Below, one piece after another: positions 24,301 through 32,859 of a stretch of DNA of 64,000 bases (position 1 is the stretch's first letter; every line of letters starts with the position of its first letter). The stretch is taken from contig OX424564.1 in assembly GCA_949152475.1 (NCBI GenBank), forward strand, positions 38,686,165 to 38,750,164. Direction: 5' to 3'. This DNA is from Terebella lapidaria (Eukaryota > Annelida > Polychaeta > Terebellida > Terebellidae). The position numbers were made by a program, and so were the translations under genes. The notes beneath the pieces are model-generated. The model made no database searches, was not told where the DNA came from, and saw nothing but the letters and a program-made list of their open reading frames with translations.

Positions 24301-25318
24301 AGCAAATTTCGAGTAGCACGATGAAAAGACTGCCAACGCCAGATTTCAACCCTCTGGCCAGTGCGGCTGATGGTATGGACGAGACTTCATATCTGACTGT
24401 TAACAGTATCACTGATGCGGAAAATACAGCACTGGTTCCGTGGACCTCAAGCTCGGACATTGATCAGCACGAAACCAGCTTCTTTGTACCAGAGGACACA
24501 GAAAACCGAACCAAACACCCACTCCAGGACTCGGCCTACGAGAGCAGGAAGGAGTCTACGGAGAAATGTAGCTCGCGTTCTAACTCCAACACCGTCAGCC
24601 CAACCTACAGTCACGGGGGCCTCACCAAGGAGCAAGATCAGTTCAACATGTACAAAGCGGTTCCGAACCGGTATGTTCATTTCATTCATTCATATCGATA
24701 CATCAGCATTACAAATATGCTCATCAAAAATAAGTGAACGACAAAAGTTTCAAAAGCCTGGTTGTAAAATACTCGATGGTTCTGAAGGGTTGAAGACCGG
24801 CGAGTCAAGAATCAGCTGGAGCTGGCGGCCCGGAAGCTGGCAGCGATGTCAGACGACCTATCCTTGGATGAAGCTGCCATGTTGAGTCTGGACCAGGCAC
24901 GAGATGCGCTACCCACACAACATGACAACTCCAGCCCACACGAAAACAATGCAATGCAAGTTTATAGTAATGCACTGCCGTATAATGTACATGTCCTTAT
25001 CAACCTTTTGTCAGTTGATACCGGTAATACAGGTCTAGTTCTATTTGCAGGTCGTCAGTGTATAGCTCCTCGCCAACTGCATTGGCCGTCAAATCACGAA
25101 GGGTATTTCCTAGTCGCATGCTGAGCATCATAGTAGATGATGAGAGTGAACCGAGCACGGAATCCCCGCCGATCCTTCGACTTCCTGCCGGCTCGGAGAC
25201 CAGCGCTCCGCCCCCGACCACCAGCCCAGACCTCGACCAGCACGAGATGCATGTCTTGCAGGAGACGGGATCTGGGCACTGGACGCCAAGTCAGCAGGCT
25301 AGAGACTCCGAGGTCTAG
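2790..25318 (+). CDS. Multi-CUB / C-type lectin / EGF transmembrane receptor
   Basis: I rebuilt 24 exons by hand: 2790-3061, 3291-3364, 7861-7988, 8110-8356, 8501-8796, 9337-9998, 10174-10274, 10393-10596, 10715-10916, 11445-11635, 11848-12036, 19100-19186, 19299-19442, 19529-19668, 19787-20363, 20629-20777, 20882-21158, 21265-21402, 21548-21775, 21865-22107, 22330-22502, 22605-24670, 24788-about 24966 (or 25009), and 25051 or 25059-25318. Every junction is GT-AG and every phase agrees, giving about 2,410-2,425 residues. The start ATG at 2790 has an in-frame TGA at 2778 and opens a hydrophobic signal peptide (MITVILVFCATTV). Extracellular CUB, lectin and EGF modules are followed by one membrane helix near residues 1460-1480 and a long cytoplasmic tail. 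By family analogy it should be a cell-surface recognition or adhesion receptor. The ligand is unknown. The acceptor of exon 16 (20611 or 20629, same frame) and the last intron are the least certain points. Confidence 0.88.
3365..7860 (+). other. Receptor intron 2
   Basis: A 4.5-kb intron. No further exon in the correct phase was found. Its right half is occupied by the hAT-like element at 5370-7016. A poly-A run lies near 7315-7335. The rest is AT-rich, with only spurious open frames. Confidence 0.6.
5370..7016. mobile_element. Non-autonomous hAT-like DNA transposon
   Basis: The left end reads CAGGGGCGGATCCAGGAATT. The right end reads CCTCTAAATCCGCTACTG, which is an imperfect inverted copy. 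The sequence AATTTCA lies directly outside both ends, a 7-bp match consistent with a decayed 8-bp hAT target duplication. The interior is built from about seven diverged copies of a module with GGGTCTGGGGCCCGCT and CCCAGAAG, roughly 150 bp apart. No transposase is visible. Assignment to hAT rests on the CAG start and the duplication length. Confidence 0.7.
7861..8356 (+). CDS. Receptor exons 3-4: CUB domain 1
   Basis: Residues about 116-235. The CUB signature is clear: first Cys, GQVESPGYPARYP, a second Cys (SAYCTTVIQLP), then CLDYVNV, LCGQ and the closing FVSDIKISGRGFSAIYY. The Asp of CLDYV and the Asp of FVSD lie where calcium-binding CUB domains keep acidic ligands. Exon 3 (7861-7988) and exon 4 (8110-8356) join in phase 0 in mid-domain, the usual CUB intron position repeated elsewhere in this gene. 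Confidence 0.93.
8501..10596 (+). CDS. Receptor exons 5-8: CUB 2, CUB 3 and C-type lectin domain 1
   Basis: Exon 5 (8501-8796) and the start of exon 6 form CUB 2 (IVRSPHYPDVY, CTDYVAIYED, then FHTDHLGQGTGFYAHY). Exon 6 (9337-9998) continues through CUB 3 (SDNHPRAYF, FVEINDG, FVSDDKDVGSGF) and starts a CTLD (CEAGWLATGDHCYQV, residue about 507). Exons 7 (10174-10274) and 8 (10393-10596) complete it with YWIGASDR, QPNDDG, QDCVEL, WNDISC and FVCQ. The QPN and WND motifs are the positions that bind calcium and sugar in active lectins. QPN is intermediate between the mannose-type EPN and galactose-type QPD motifs, so specificity cannot be called. Confidence 0.92.
9033..9270. mobile_element. Truncated copy of the hAT-like element
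   Basis: It begins CAGGGGCGGATCCAG, identical to the left end at 5370. It continues through a G-rich tract and a GAAGCGAAGC / TCTAGGGCCTGCTCAAG segment that matches the internal module of the larger copy. The right terminal repeat is absent. It lies in receptor intron 5. Confidence 0.65.
10715..11635 (+). CDS. Receptor exons 9-10: CUB domain 4
   Basis: Residues about 674-790. Exon 9 (10715-10916) encodes CSTTLVLSEADPE, VVSSPGYPSPYDPNLAC and VRFQTF. Exon 10 (11445-11635) encodes CLYDYVWLE, RLCGDW and FHFTSDHSRAFPGFKA. This is a complete CUB with four cysteines and the Asp of CLYDYV. The exons join in phase 2. The donor after exon 9 is GTAAGC. Confidence 0.92.
11848..19442 (+). CDS. Receptor exons 11-13: C-type lectin domain 2
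   Basis: Residues about 797-930, on exons 11848-12036, 19100-19186 and 19299-19442. The fold markers are present: LCAGGENWLYY, RRCYHV, SWWDVSGYC, DLWLSGYYD, WRWGDGEPL, QWCLAL and HGAICE. The calcium and sugar motifs (EPN/QPD and WND) are missing, so this domain probably does not bind sugar by the classical calcium route. A 7-kb intron splits it after the first exon; the phases (1, 1, 1) match. Confidence 0.9.
12479..13284. mobile_element. Candidate TIR element in receptor intron 11
   Basis: GGAACTTTCGCT at the left and AGCGAAAGTTCG at the right form short inverted repeats around about 800 bp of GC-richer DNA than the flanks. The body contains CGGCCGATG-type blocks and a perfect hairpin at 12912-12944. 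No transposase. The boundary call rests only on the short repeats. Confidence 0.4.
12912..12944. repeat. Perfect 14-bp stem hairpin
   Basis: AGCAGAAATACATA, a 5-nt spacer, then its exact reverse complement. It lies inside the candidate element at 12479-13284. Confidence 0.8.
13639..13857. repeat. 34-bp tandem repeat made of 17-bp half units
   Basis: The half units ACTATCGTACTCAACAA and ACTAGCGCACTCAATAA alternate about six times. Some copies have ACCGC in place of AGCGC. It lies in receptor intron 11. Confidence 0.93.
15003..15160. mobile_element. Foldback MITE-like element
   Basis: The left arm contains CAATTAACCTATCGCCAAA and GTCCGAG. The right arm carries the inverted versions CTCGGAC and TTTTGGCGATAGGTCAATTG. 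Arms are about 35-40 bp around an 80-bp centre. It lies in receptor intron 11, with no coding sequence. Confidence 0.65.
19529..20363 (+). CDS. Receptor exons 14-15: CUB domains 5 and 6
   Basis: Exon 14 (19529-19668) gives the first half of CUB 5 (TNGTLQYPEDSV, LIWIITAPANHRLLLQ), which lacks the usual first cysteine pair. Exon 15 (19787-20363) completes it (CRYDYLEVVD, RFCGQL, FHSDYDVSGRGFLLRW). Exon 15 then encodes CUB 6 (GHIESFNYPSQYFSNLDY, CADYLDVALDD, RLCPEQ, VRVHSNQYGAGRGFSAKY). CUB 6 also lacks its first cysteine pair. The exons join in phase 0. Confidence 0.92.
20453..20580. repeat. Possible fragment of a dispersed repeat in intron 15
   Basis: ACAGTCAAACCTCCATGAAC and the following CTCGGACCCAAATGAATC resemble widely dispersed transposon-end sequences of marine invertebrates. 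This is recognition from memory of such repeats, without a second copy in this window. Confidence 0.3.
20629..21158 (+). CDS. Receptor exons 16-17: degenerate CUB-like module
   Basis: Residues about 1172-1313. Exon 16 (20629-20777, or 20611-20777 using an upstream acceptor in the same frame) encodes LRLTSMNYPHPQPDKLTVEC. Exon 17 (20882-21158) encodes VQFANRDLAENQCMHVSD and LNYLTVTFNSGSDAAFAA. The NYP element, C spacing and closing beta-strand pattern fit a CUB fold, but the sequence is diverged. The module links the CUB/lectin stack to the EGF repeats. Confidence 0.75.
21265..21775 (+). CDS. Receptor exons 18-19: EGF-like domains
   Basis: Exon 18 (21265-21402) encodes CKPSPCYHGSMC and LECQCTGHYTG, and its last Cys is supplied by exon 19 (21548-21775). 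Exon 19 then gives CDKDDLCQNAGECTN, CTCGRLFAGRHC and a third EGF with CALQSCAARGACS and CECDAGWTG, closed by HNC at the start of exon 20. The six-cysteine EGF spacing is intact in all three. Phase 1 borders are typical of EGF exons. Confidence 0.92.
21865..22107 (+). CDS. Receptor exon 20: transmembrane helix
   Basis: The exon closes EGF 3 and then encodes a short stalk and a hydrophobic helix (WIGIIVVVGVLLITGLVVF, about residues 1461-1479). A basic, cysteine-containing stop-transfer segment (IRKKCLHRWDCSC) follows. This gives a type I topology with the signal peptide at residue 1. The juxtamembrane cysteines could be palmitoylated (inference). Confidence 0.93.
22330..25318 (+). CDS. Receptor exons 21-24: long cytoplasmic tail with PDZ ligand
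   Basis: Exon 21 (22330-22502), the 2,066-nt exon 22 (22605-24670), exon 23 (from 24788) and the last exon encode about 930 residues without a recognisable catalytic domain. Exon 22 is Ser/His/Arg-rich around 23230-23740, with HRR, SHSRKRGSR and EKRHSHKHHRRR blocks and a CRSCGSAC motif. Scattered acidic and tyrosine motifs follow (for example SYLTV). The last residues, ARDSEV before TAG at 25316, fit a class I PDZ-binding C terminus (S-x-V). The tail looks disordered and suited to scaffolding. The final intron is uncertain: donors at 24967 or 25010 both keep frame with acceptors at 25058 or 25050. Confidence 0.82.
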
Positions 25319-25441
25319 TCAGAGACTACGAGGTCTAGTTAGAGACTCCGAGGTCTAGTCAGAGACTCTTGAGGTCTAGTCAGAGACTCCGAGGTCTAGT
25401 CAGAGACTCTTAGGTCTAGCCAGAGACTCCGAGGTCTAGTC
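25301..25441. repeat. 20-bp minisatellite overlapping the receptor stop codon
   Basis: Seven head-to-tail copies of AGAGACTCCGAGGTCTAGTC, with small variants (one copy is 21 bp). The first copy encodes the last residues of the receptor and supplies its TAG stop. The other six lie in the 3' UTR. Confidence 0.95.
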
Positions 25442-26503
25442 CCTGTATGCGACTTTGAATTGAACATTGACTCTTCATCAAAGTGCACTTTAGCTCCATA
25501 CCATTGTGATACCGTTTTCTTCTTGTGATAATGGGGTGCCTACACCAGATCTGATCGTAGTTTCTGTAGCAGATTCTTTTGTGCATTACGAACTTCATTC
25601 CTACCAAATTGTAGCTCAACAGATTGTGCATGATAATGGAATTGTTTTATTAAATTATTTAAAAAACGGTCCATGAACCGCTAATCAAAACGTGACTCAA
25701 TATTCTTTGCCTGTGTCACTCATTACACTTTACACACTTTTACACAAATACAAAGAAGGACCCTCAAAAGGCCCTTATACAAGACGGGATAAATACAAGC
25801 GCACGTCACATTCAGAGTGAATCTTTGATCATTGTGCTGGAAGACGATTTCGGATTTACATTTGTGCTGTGATTACATGGAAACCTCTACAAAGGATAAC
25901 GATAATAGTAATAATAAGAATAACGACACAGTCCATTTATCCAATCCTGATGTCCCTCCAATATCAGACGAAATCTTGAAAGTTAAATCACCATATGAAG
26001 GTGATGTTCCGGAAAAAGTGACAAATTAGTGACCAATAGTGACCAAATAACAATAATATATTTTTTAAAATGACACACACACATACACAAATTGATATGT
26101 TCTATGCACACAGTGGTCCTGTCGACCTTCCTCGATCAGCTTCCTGGAGTTTGAACTCGAAAAGTCGGTCCTGAAGTCTCATCATATCGACACTGGCACT
26201 GATGAGCTTCAATGATCTGGAAGTCAAATAAAACAGATCTTGTTGATTAGTGTGGCAGTACAATAAAATCTTGACATGGTTTACCTGGGCATCCTGCTTC
26301 CTGCTAGCTCCTGTTGTTTGGTGTGATTTGGTAATACAATAAAGTCTTGACTCTTGACATGGTTTACCTGGGCATCCTGCTTCCTGCTAGCTCCTGTTGT
26401 TTGGTGTGATTTGGTAATACAATAAAGTCTTGACTCTTGACATGGTTTACCTGGGCATCCTGCTTCCTACTAGCTCTTGTTGATTGGTGTGATTTTGGTT
26501 ATA
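25319..26503 (+). other. Receptor 3' UTR and downstream flank
   Basis: After the minisatellite the sequence is AT-rich and non-coding. AATAAA hexamers at 26227 and 26262 are plausible polyadenylation signals about 0.9 kb after the stop. Further AATAAA copies follow within the tandem repeat that starts near 26240. Confidence 0.5.
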
Positions 26504-27990
26504 CCGTATTGGTTCTAACTAGACGTCAAGGCCTAAAGGCCTTGGAGGCATTTCAGGGTGAAGCATGAAAAAAAACAAGATGCTGACTCAGCAAAAACAT
26601 GATGAAGCTCCCAATGAGACCTATAAGACATTTGTGCAATTACATGTACGTGAAGGATAAACTTGATACCTCTAAGACAAGTCCGAAAATAACGTCCGTT
26701 TCGCTCTACGACGCACTGTTTCCGAGATATCGACAAAAGCAAAAAATGCCAACTCAGCAAAAAAATTCAAGGTCAAAGTTCATCCCTAATACCCTTAAGA
26801 CATGTTTGTCTAGGGCGACGAATCCGAAAATAACGTCCTTTTCGCTCTACGATGCATCGTTTCCGAGATATCGATGAAAACGAAAAATGCCGACTTAGCG
26901 AAAAATTCAATGTCAAGGTCTAAGGTCATCCATAACACCTCTCAGATATGTTTGTCTAGGGGACGAGTCCGAAAATAACGTCCGTTTCGCTCTACGATGC
27001 ACCGTTTCCGAGATTTCAACGAAAACGAAAAATGCTGACTCAGCGAAAAAATTTAAGGTCAAGATCAAGGACGACGAGTCCGAAAATAATTTCTGTTTCG
27101 CTCTACGACACACCGTTTACGAGATATCGACGAAAATCGAAAAATGCCGACTCATCGAAAAAATTTAAGGTCAAGATCAAAGGTCACCCTAATACCCTTA
27201 AGACATGTTTGTCTAGGATGACGAGTCCGAAAATAAAGTCCGTTTCGCTCTACGACGCACCGTTTCCGAGATATGCATGAGAGCCTCAAGGATGACTCAG
27301 CTAAAATTATTTCGAGCCCTAGGTCAAAGGTCGTTTGACGAATAGGCCTCAAAACCGCTAGGATTCTTCCCTGGTGATATATGAGCCTCCATGCAAAGTT
27401 CCACAGTCATTGCCATAATACTTTTTGAGTTATCGTGCGTAAACCAGAAACATTGATTTCATCCTCATGGACCCCGGAGCCGGCTCAAAAACAATAGGCT
27501 TCTTCCCCACAACATTTCTGACCAGCAGTGAAAATTTGGCAAAGATACACCGAGGTAAACTGAAATTTTTTTTTTGACAAAACCTAATAATAGCACGACG
27601 AGCCAAAGCAAAACCTTCTGCAGAAGCGCGCAAAAATGAGGTGTAATTTGAGGTCAAATTCAAGAAAATCACTGATTAATATAGCCTTCAATCCTCTTTG
27701 TTATGATTCAAATAACATAAATATGTGGTTAGGAACACTCCATTTTATTAGAAAAATATGGAGTGAATTATAAGGTCATAAAAATCGAACATTTTTTTTT
27801 TTGGGGGGGGGGGGGGGGGAGGGGGCCGCTCTACTATTAGGGCAAGTGCCACTATTTTTTTTAAGGACCAATACGGTACAATAAAGTCTTAACATGGTTC
27901 ACCTGAGCATCCTGCTTCTGTTGATTAGTGTAATTTGGTAATACAATAAAGTCTTGACTTGGTTCACCTGGGCATCTTGCTTCCTGCTCC
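26240..27990. repeat. 83-bp tandem repeat carrying AATAAA, interrupted by a transposon
   Basis: Units contain ATACAATAAAGTCTTGAC, GGTTTACCTGGGCATCCTG and TGCTAGCTCCTGTTG. AATAAA occurs at 26262, 26338, 26421, 27880 and 27945. The 26338 to 26421 spacing is 83. The next copy is split by the element at 26504-27876, after which the array resumes with its AATAAA at 27880. Confidence 0.85.
26504..27876. mobile_element. 1.37-kb TA-flanked TIR element (family A), non-autonomous
   Basis: The left end is CCGTATTGGTTCTAA and the right end, inverted, is CCGTATTGGTCCTTAA, each flanked by TA. Removing the element and one TA rebuilds the interrupted 83-bp repeat (GGTTATACAATAAAG), which is strong evidence for insertion at a TA dinucleotide, as in Tc1/mariner-type elements. 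The interior consists of tandem units with CGTTTCGCTCTACGACGC and CCGAGATATCGACGAAAA, plus AGGTCA motifs. A long G-tract lies near 27805-27832. No transposase is visible. Confidence 0.8.
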
Positions 27991-29696
27991 TGTTCTGTTA
28001 GTCAATCTGCTTGTCGAATTTCCAACCTGAGTCTCTCTTACGTCGGGCAGTACATTGAAGCAGTGGGCTATCTCACCACAGGATCACTCCAAGCATGCTA
28101 GGCATGTTATTCCTAGTTACCGTAATCAGAAGCTCGGTCTTCCTGCATAACCATATTTACAAACAGGATGATAGTCGATAACTTCGACGAGTTGGACGAC
28201 GTAGCACATAAATAGCAGTGGTGTCAGATGTGACACCCTTCGCGACTTCTGCATATATTCAATTACTTAAAGTTGGAATCAATTTTAAAATCAGCCAAAT
28301 TTAGCATTCTTGTTTGTCACGCAAACTTGAAAGTACATCTCGAGATAGTCGGGAATATATATAGGAAATACGCACAGTTCGACAACGGATGTGGATAGAG
28401 AATGATCGGCCTGACTACATTGCCGGTTGCCACAGTATCTTGACAAATACCAATGACGTCATGAGGCTGTGTGTAGAACTCACCCTCAAGACGGGCCGCT
28501 TTGAGGAAAAAATTGATGCGAGATTGACTGGCCCGAGTTTGAATCTTGATATGGTAACTCAATTTTGGCACGTAATGTACACATTTTTCGACCCAAATTT
28601 TCACGATTTATCATTCTATAGACGAAACAATGCTACTGCGGAATAAAGACATTTTGTCAATTCTAAAAGTGATAATAGCTTCAATTTTGAAGATCTGCCA
28701 CCGAAAATAATTTTGCAAATCATGTTTCTCTTCATGTCTATTTTGATCACAAACATACACTGTCATTCAAATAGAATAGACGTGTCACATGTCCACGGAG
28801 TTATGGATTCCTCAGGCTCTGCAAGTCATCTGCATGCGTAGGGAGTAGCTGAGGTGCAGAGCTAGAGGCTCTCCTGCACAAGGGTTTCTCTGCAGCCGGT
28901 TCATCACCGACTCAGGATGCGTTGCTCCACTCGTCTGTCCGTCTGCATCTACATGTACCTCTGCGTCTACGTCAGGGGACAGGATGTCGCGGAAGTCGTG
29001 TCCCTTTGCAGTTGCAGAGCCAGTCTTCACACGCATAGACCCTGTTCTCTGCCCGTCAGTGCGTACTTACGTCTACTCCACCTGTGCGGCTATACAAGTG
29101 GAGGTGAGATCTTTGCCATGGGCTGGGAAGCGATAAGGAATTCACGATATTTTAGGGCCTGGGACCCTTCCCATGTACATTCCCACATATATAAACCAAG
29201 TGGAGTGTCAGTTACCTCCTCTGCATGCCAGAGAGTCATCAGTGTGGAGGTTGCAGAGTCTGCAATCCGCCCTGTCTACTACGTAGTAGTATACTTCTTC
29301 TTCGAACTCTCGAGTAGTTCATGTGCCTTGTCCCGACAGCGCTGCCTGAGTGCTGTAGACCGTACAGGCTCGCTCTTATAAACGTCATCCGCCTATACCA
29401 TCTCCTCCAAAGACACATACATAGTCGTGAATCTGCACGCAAGTGCCATACGTTTGTGTTTTTTGCCGTGGTCGATCTGTACATAATAATCTTGTAGTTG
29501 TCAGTGACTACCTTTACCAATTCTTCCATGGGTCTTTGTGGAATAATGGCGTCAAAGATATGGCTCGAGTTATATCTGGAGGTGACACAGACTGATAGCG
29601 TTTCCAGAATGCTGTTCGACAATGTCCATTAGGCTAAGTGATGGATTTCTGGGAAATGTTCTTGGTTTCTATTCTAGTTTGCAGTTAAGCTCGTAT

Positions 29697-29753
29697 GCAT
29701 GATGTTTGCCAGGAATAGGGCGAGCAGAGCCCTATTCCTGGCAAGCATGATGT
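29697..29753. mobile_element. Perfect hairpin flanked by 9-bp direct repeats
   Basis: GCATGATGT occurs at 29697-29705 and again at 29745-29753. Between them lies a 39-bp perfect hairpin: 16-bp arms (TTGCCAGGAATAGGGC and its complement) around the loop GAGCAGA. This is the layout of a tiny foldback insertion with a target-site duplication. Confidence 0.65.
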
Positions 29754-30914
29754 GTGGGTGAATCACTGTACTTTGTTCTTGAATGCCAGAATATTAAAAA
29801 ATATTGAGGTCTGCTGTTGCCGAATTCGCGAATCCTACCTCCCTACTCTGAAACCAACAGTTGGTGTGGTCAGATGCCACCGATTGAATATCCTGCACAC
29901 CCCAGACTTGCTAGTGTCCTCTCGATCGTCTTCCTGGTCGTCAACCTCGGGTGAGAATTTTTATGATTGAGGGATATCGTAGAACCTGCGGGACATTTGT
30001 AAGAAATCTGTCATGGCTATTTGACACACATGTTAATGGCTGTTCCCATAATCCTGGTGTGTAACCCACGTCACTCAGTGCTACTTTATAGGCCATTAAT
30101 AGTCTGCTTTCCTGCAGGAGAAAAAATGTCCTTGAAATGATCTTTGCTAACATTAGCGTCTACAGGAATGCAAGAACGTCAGTAGCGGTCCACTTAACCT
30201 TCAATGCCCTCTTGTATCCGGCATTGGCGTTCGTTTTAGTGATCATATCTCATACACACTTGACATGGTGTAGAACCAAGCAACTGCCTTGCATTAGACC
30301 CACACAAATTCTAGCGGTTGAGCAGTGACTGTTGTACCACATGTTCAGTAAAATAACTTCAGTCGCACCATTCCACTGAATATTCCATGTCTGAGAAGCA
30401 AACGGCAGTGTAAACCTAATGTAAACCTTACATAAAAAAATATTATTTCAATTTCCAGCCTTCATAACACTGACAGGTGATCGTCTATCACTGTTACCTT
30501 GGATACAATATAATATGAAATGAGTAATCCCATCAAATATGCGCATGTGTCGGCTCCTAGCTCATCTTGTTGCATAGCAATCATGCTGCTATATTGTCGT
30601 CTGCATGTAACTTTGAGATAACTGACATCCTGGAGTCCTGCACTGTTTTAACGATGTGCTGTTCTGGGGCACCATTTGCATATACCTCGCTGTTCCATAT
30701 TTTCGCGCATGCATTGTATGGTATTCATTTTTGTTGGTCATCTTGTTTGCATTTCAATTTCGTCCTTGATTGCCTGAATCCATAGCCGATTCTTTTCTTT
30801 TGCCACAATTTTCTGTGTTTTGTCTTCCTCCTATTTGGGTCCAATCTAGTTTGCCTGATACCACCAACGTGTGAGATTGGAGCAGAAGTAGCTCATTGCC
30901 AGCTTCATCCAAAT

Positions 30915-31110
30915 CATCTGAAAAAAATAGCCCAAGGGCTGAAATACATGTAGGTTACCGGACAATTTCGGTTTTCGGTATTGCAGGTGACATAATTATG
31001 ACCTTGAGATTTACCAGTCAAGGTCGTCTTTGTGGACTTCAATATCACCATTAGGTGTGCTACATATGACTTTATATACGTATATGTTCATGATGCTATC
31101 ATGATGCTAA
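30915..31110. repeat. Fragment of family B (AGGTTACCGGAC) repeat
   Basis: TAGGTTACCGGACAATTT followed by GACCTTGAGATTTACCAGTC and TCACCATTAGGTGTG matches the segment starting at 43790. It is a truncated copy of the repeat family that fills 43.8-46.9 kb. Confidence 0.7.
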
Positions 31111-31393
31111 CATATAAGCTATATTAACATACTGATCGGTCGAAAGGGACGGTGTGCCGAGTCTTTATAATACAATTACAGTTAAATTTAGAAATTTTGT
31201 AAAACGACACACTGAGTGATCAAAAGTGGTAGTACCTCTAGGAAAGGTTGCCGGTTGCCCTCGCCAACCACCCAAAACTCCCTGAAACACGACGGGAGCC
31301 TCGCATGGTGGAACCAGAAGGAAGCAAGGTGAGCGGCACCCGAAAGTTACAGACTGTACTGAAATGCTCCAAAATTTTTAATGAACCCTTTAT

Positions 31394-31448
31394 CCTGCGG
31401 GTATGAGACGCCGGTTGCCTTCGCCAACCGGCGTCTCATACCCGCAGG
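31394..31448. repeat. Perfect 24-bp-arm palindrome
   Basis: CCTGCGGGTATGAGACGCCG plus GTTG pairs exactly with the reverse complement after a 7-nt loop. A shorter related motif (GCCGGTTGCCCTCGCCAACC) lies near 31250. It is close to the distal end of the gypsy remnant, but its relation to that element is unclear. Confidence 0.85.
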
Positions 31449-32859
31449 GGATCCGAGGCAGGGTGGACATACCCGCGGACAGCCGACTTCCACCGCCAAG
31501 AAGACAGCTACAAAGCCAACGCAATTTGCTGCATTGACACCAGTTTCCGCATACTTACCCGGCCGGCCAGAGCGGAGACGTACGTACAGACGGATATCCA
31601 CAAATGCCTACACTCACACATACATATCTCCGGATGACCAGCGCATGGGCCACGCGATTGGTGAAACACTCACCCCACAAAAGCTGGCCACGCCAGACCC
31701 CACGGGATCCAGTGCAGCAGCAGCAGACGAAGTGTGAGTTGCACAACATAAATGCGCAAATAACTGGAGATTAATTAAAATTTTGATCAGGCGCCCACTA
31801 GCAACCACAATGTACAATAAAGCCACAGAGCAATGTACCGTTCATATCCAGATCAAATAAATTGACTACCGGAGCGTGGATTCAATAGATTTAGATGAAT
31901 CGCTGACCGGTCCATAACCTCAATGGTTAGGGGAAGAACCCTTCACGCCGGCGCCCAATCCAGAGAATCCCGAAGATGATGAAATCAATAGCCGGCGGTC
32001 ATCCGGAACTGCCCGTGAACGGAGTCCAGATCCAGACAATCACCATGACATGGAATATTGATCTTATCTGATGGTGTGATAGGGATTAAAAATAACAAAG
32101 TATGCTGCTCAAATAGAATACGACCCCCTTCTTAGAGGGAGGGCTGGGGATTCGGTCATTTCGGCCGGACTGCGTTATGTAACATGCAATCCGGATGAAA
32201 ATGAGCGTCATCTGCTGCCGCGGCTGGCACGCACATACGGACTTAACAGCCGGTCCATTGAAATAATGGTAAAATGGTTTCCTGCTACTAGAAACCTTAA
32301 ACTACTTCAAATAAGTATATCACCAAAAACGTCCGGAGCACCAGACAGGTCCCACGGACGAACCGCGAACATCAATCCACACACTGGACACTATCCCCGC
32401 GTCCAAAGCCAGTTCCCCATAACCATGGGAAGGCCATAACCGTAAAATCCCAGCTTCAGTCTGGCCATATAAGAGGCTGTTCCTGGACCATTGGGCGTCT
32501 GGCAAATCCATAGAAGTGTTCCACCCAACGTAGGATAGGGCAGATGCGCTGTGGCAGCGCAAGTACGCGCTGTGGCGGCGCAAGTATGTCCAGAGACCTC
32601 CCACCAGACAATCACCACAAAAGCAGTGACCAGGGCGTTAAGTCGTCCGCATCCTCATGATAGATAGATAGATGGATAGATGGATACCACACACGCATCC
32701 GCATGGGTGGAATGTTATTCCCACCTATATCGCGACAGCGCACGCGGTTTCCGGCGTGGCCGTTGCCCATCCGCATGTCCAGGAGGTTCTTGGAGTACCT
32801 GCAGATCGCCGCAAACGGGTTGAAAGTCGTCCAGACCTCCATCTGACCAATCAGACGGA

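Larger units (their letters stand above)
27877..31200. other. Intergenic DNA, no gene recognised
   Basis: After the end of the 83-bp repeat (about 27990) I find only short unsupported open frames on both strands. Notable items are the hairpin with direct repeats at 29697-29753 and an AGGTCA-family fragment near 30915-31110. Confidence 0.5.

Noticed and set aside
28917..29381. 154-codon open frame on the plus strand
   Set aside because: Cys- and Leu-rich with no family resemblance and no splice sites in a matching pattern; not supported as a gene.
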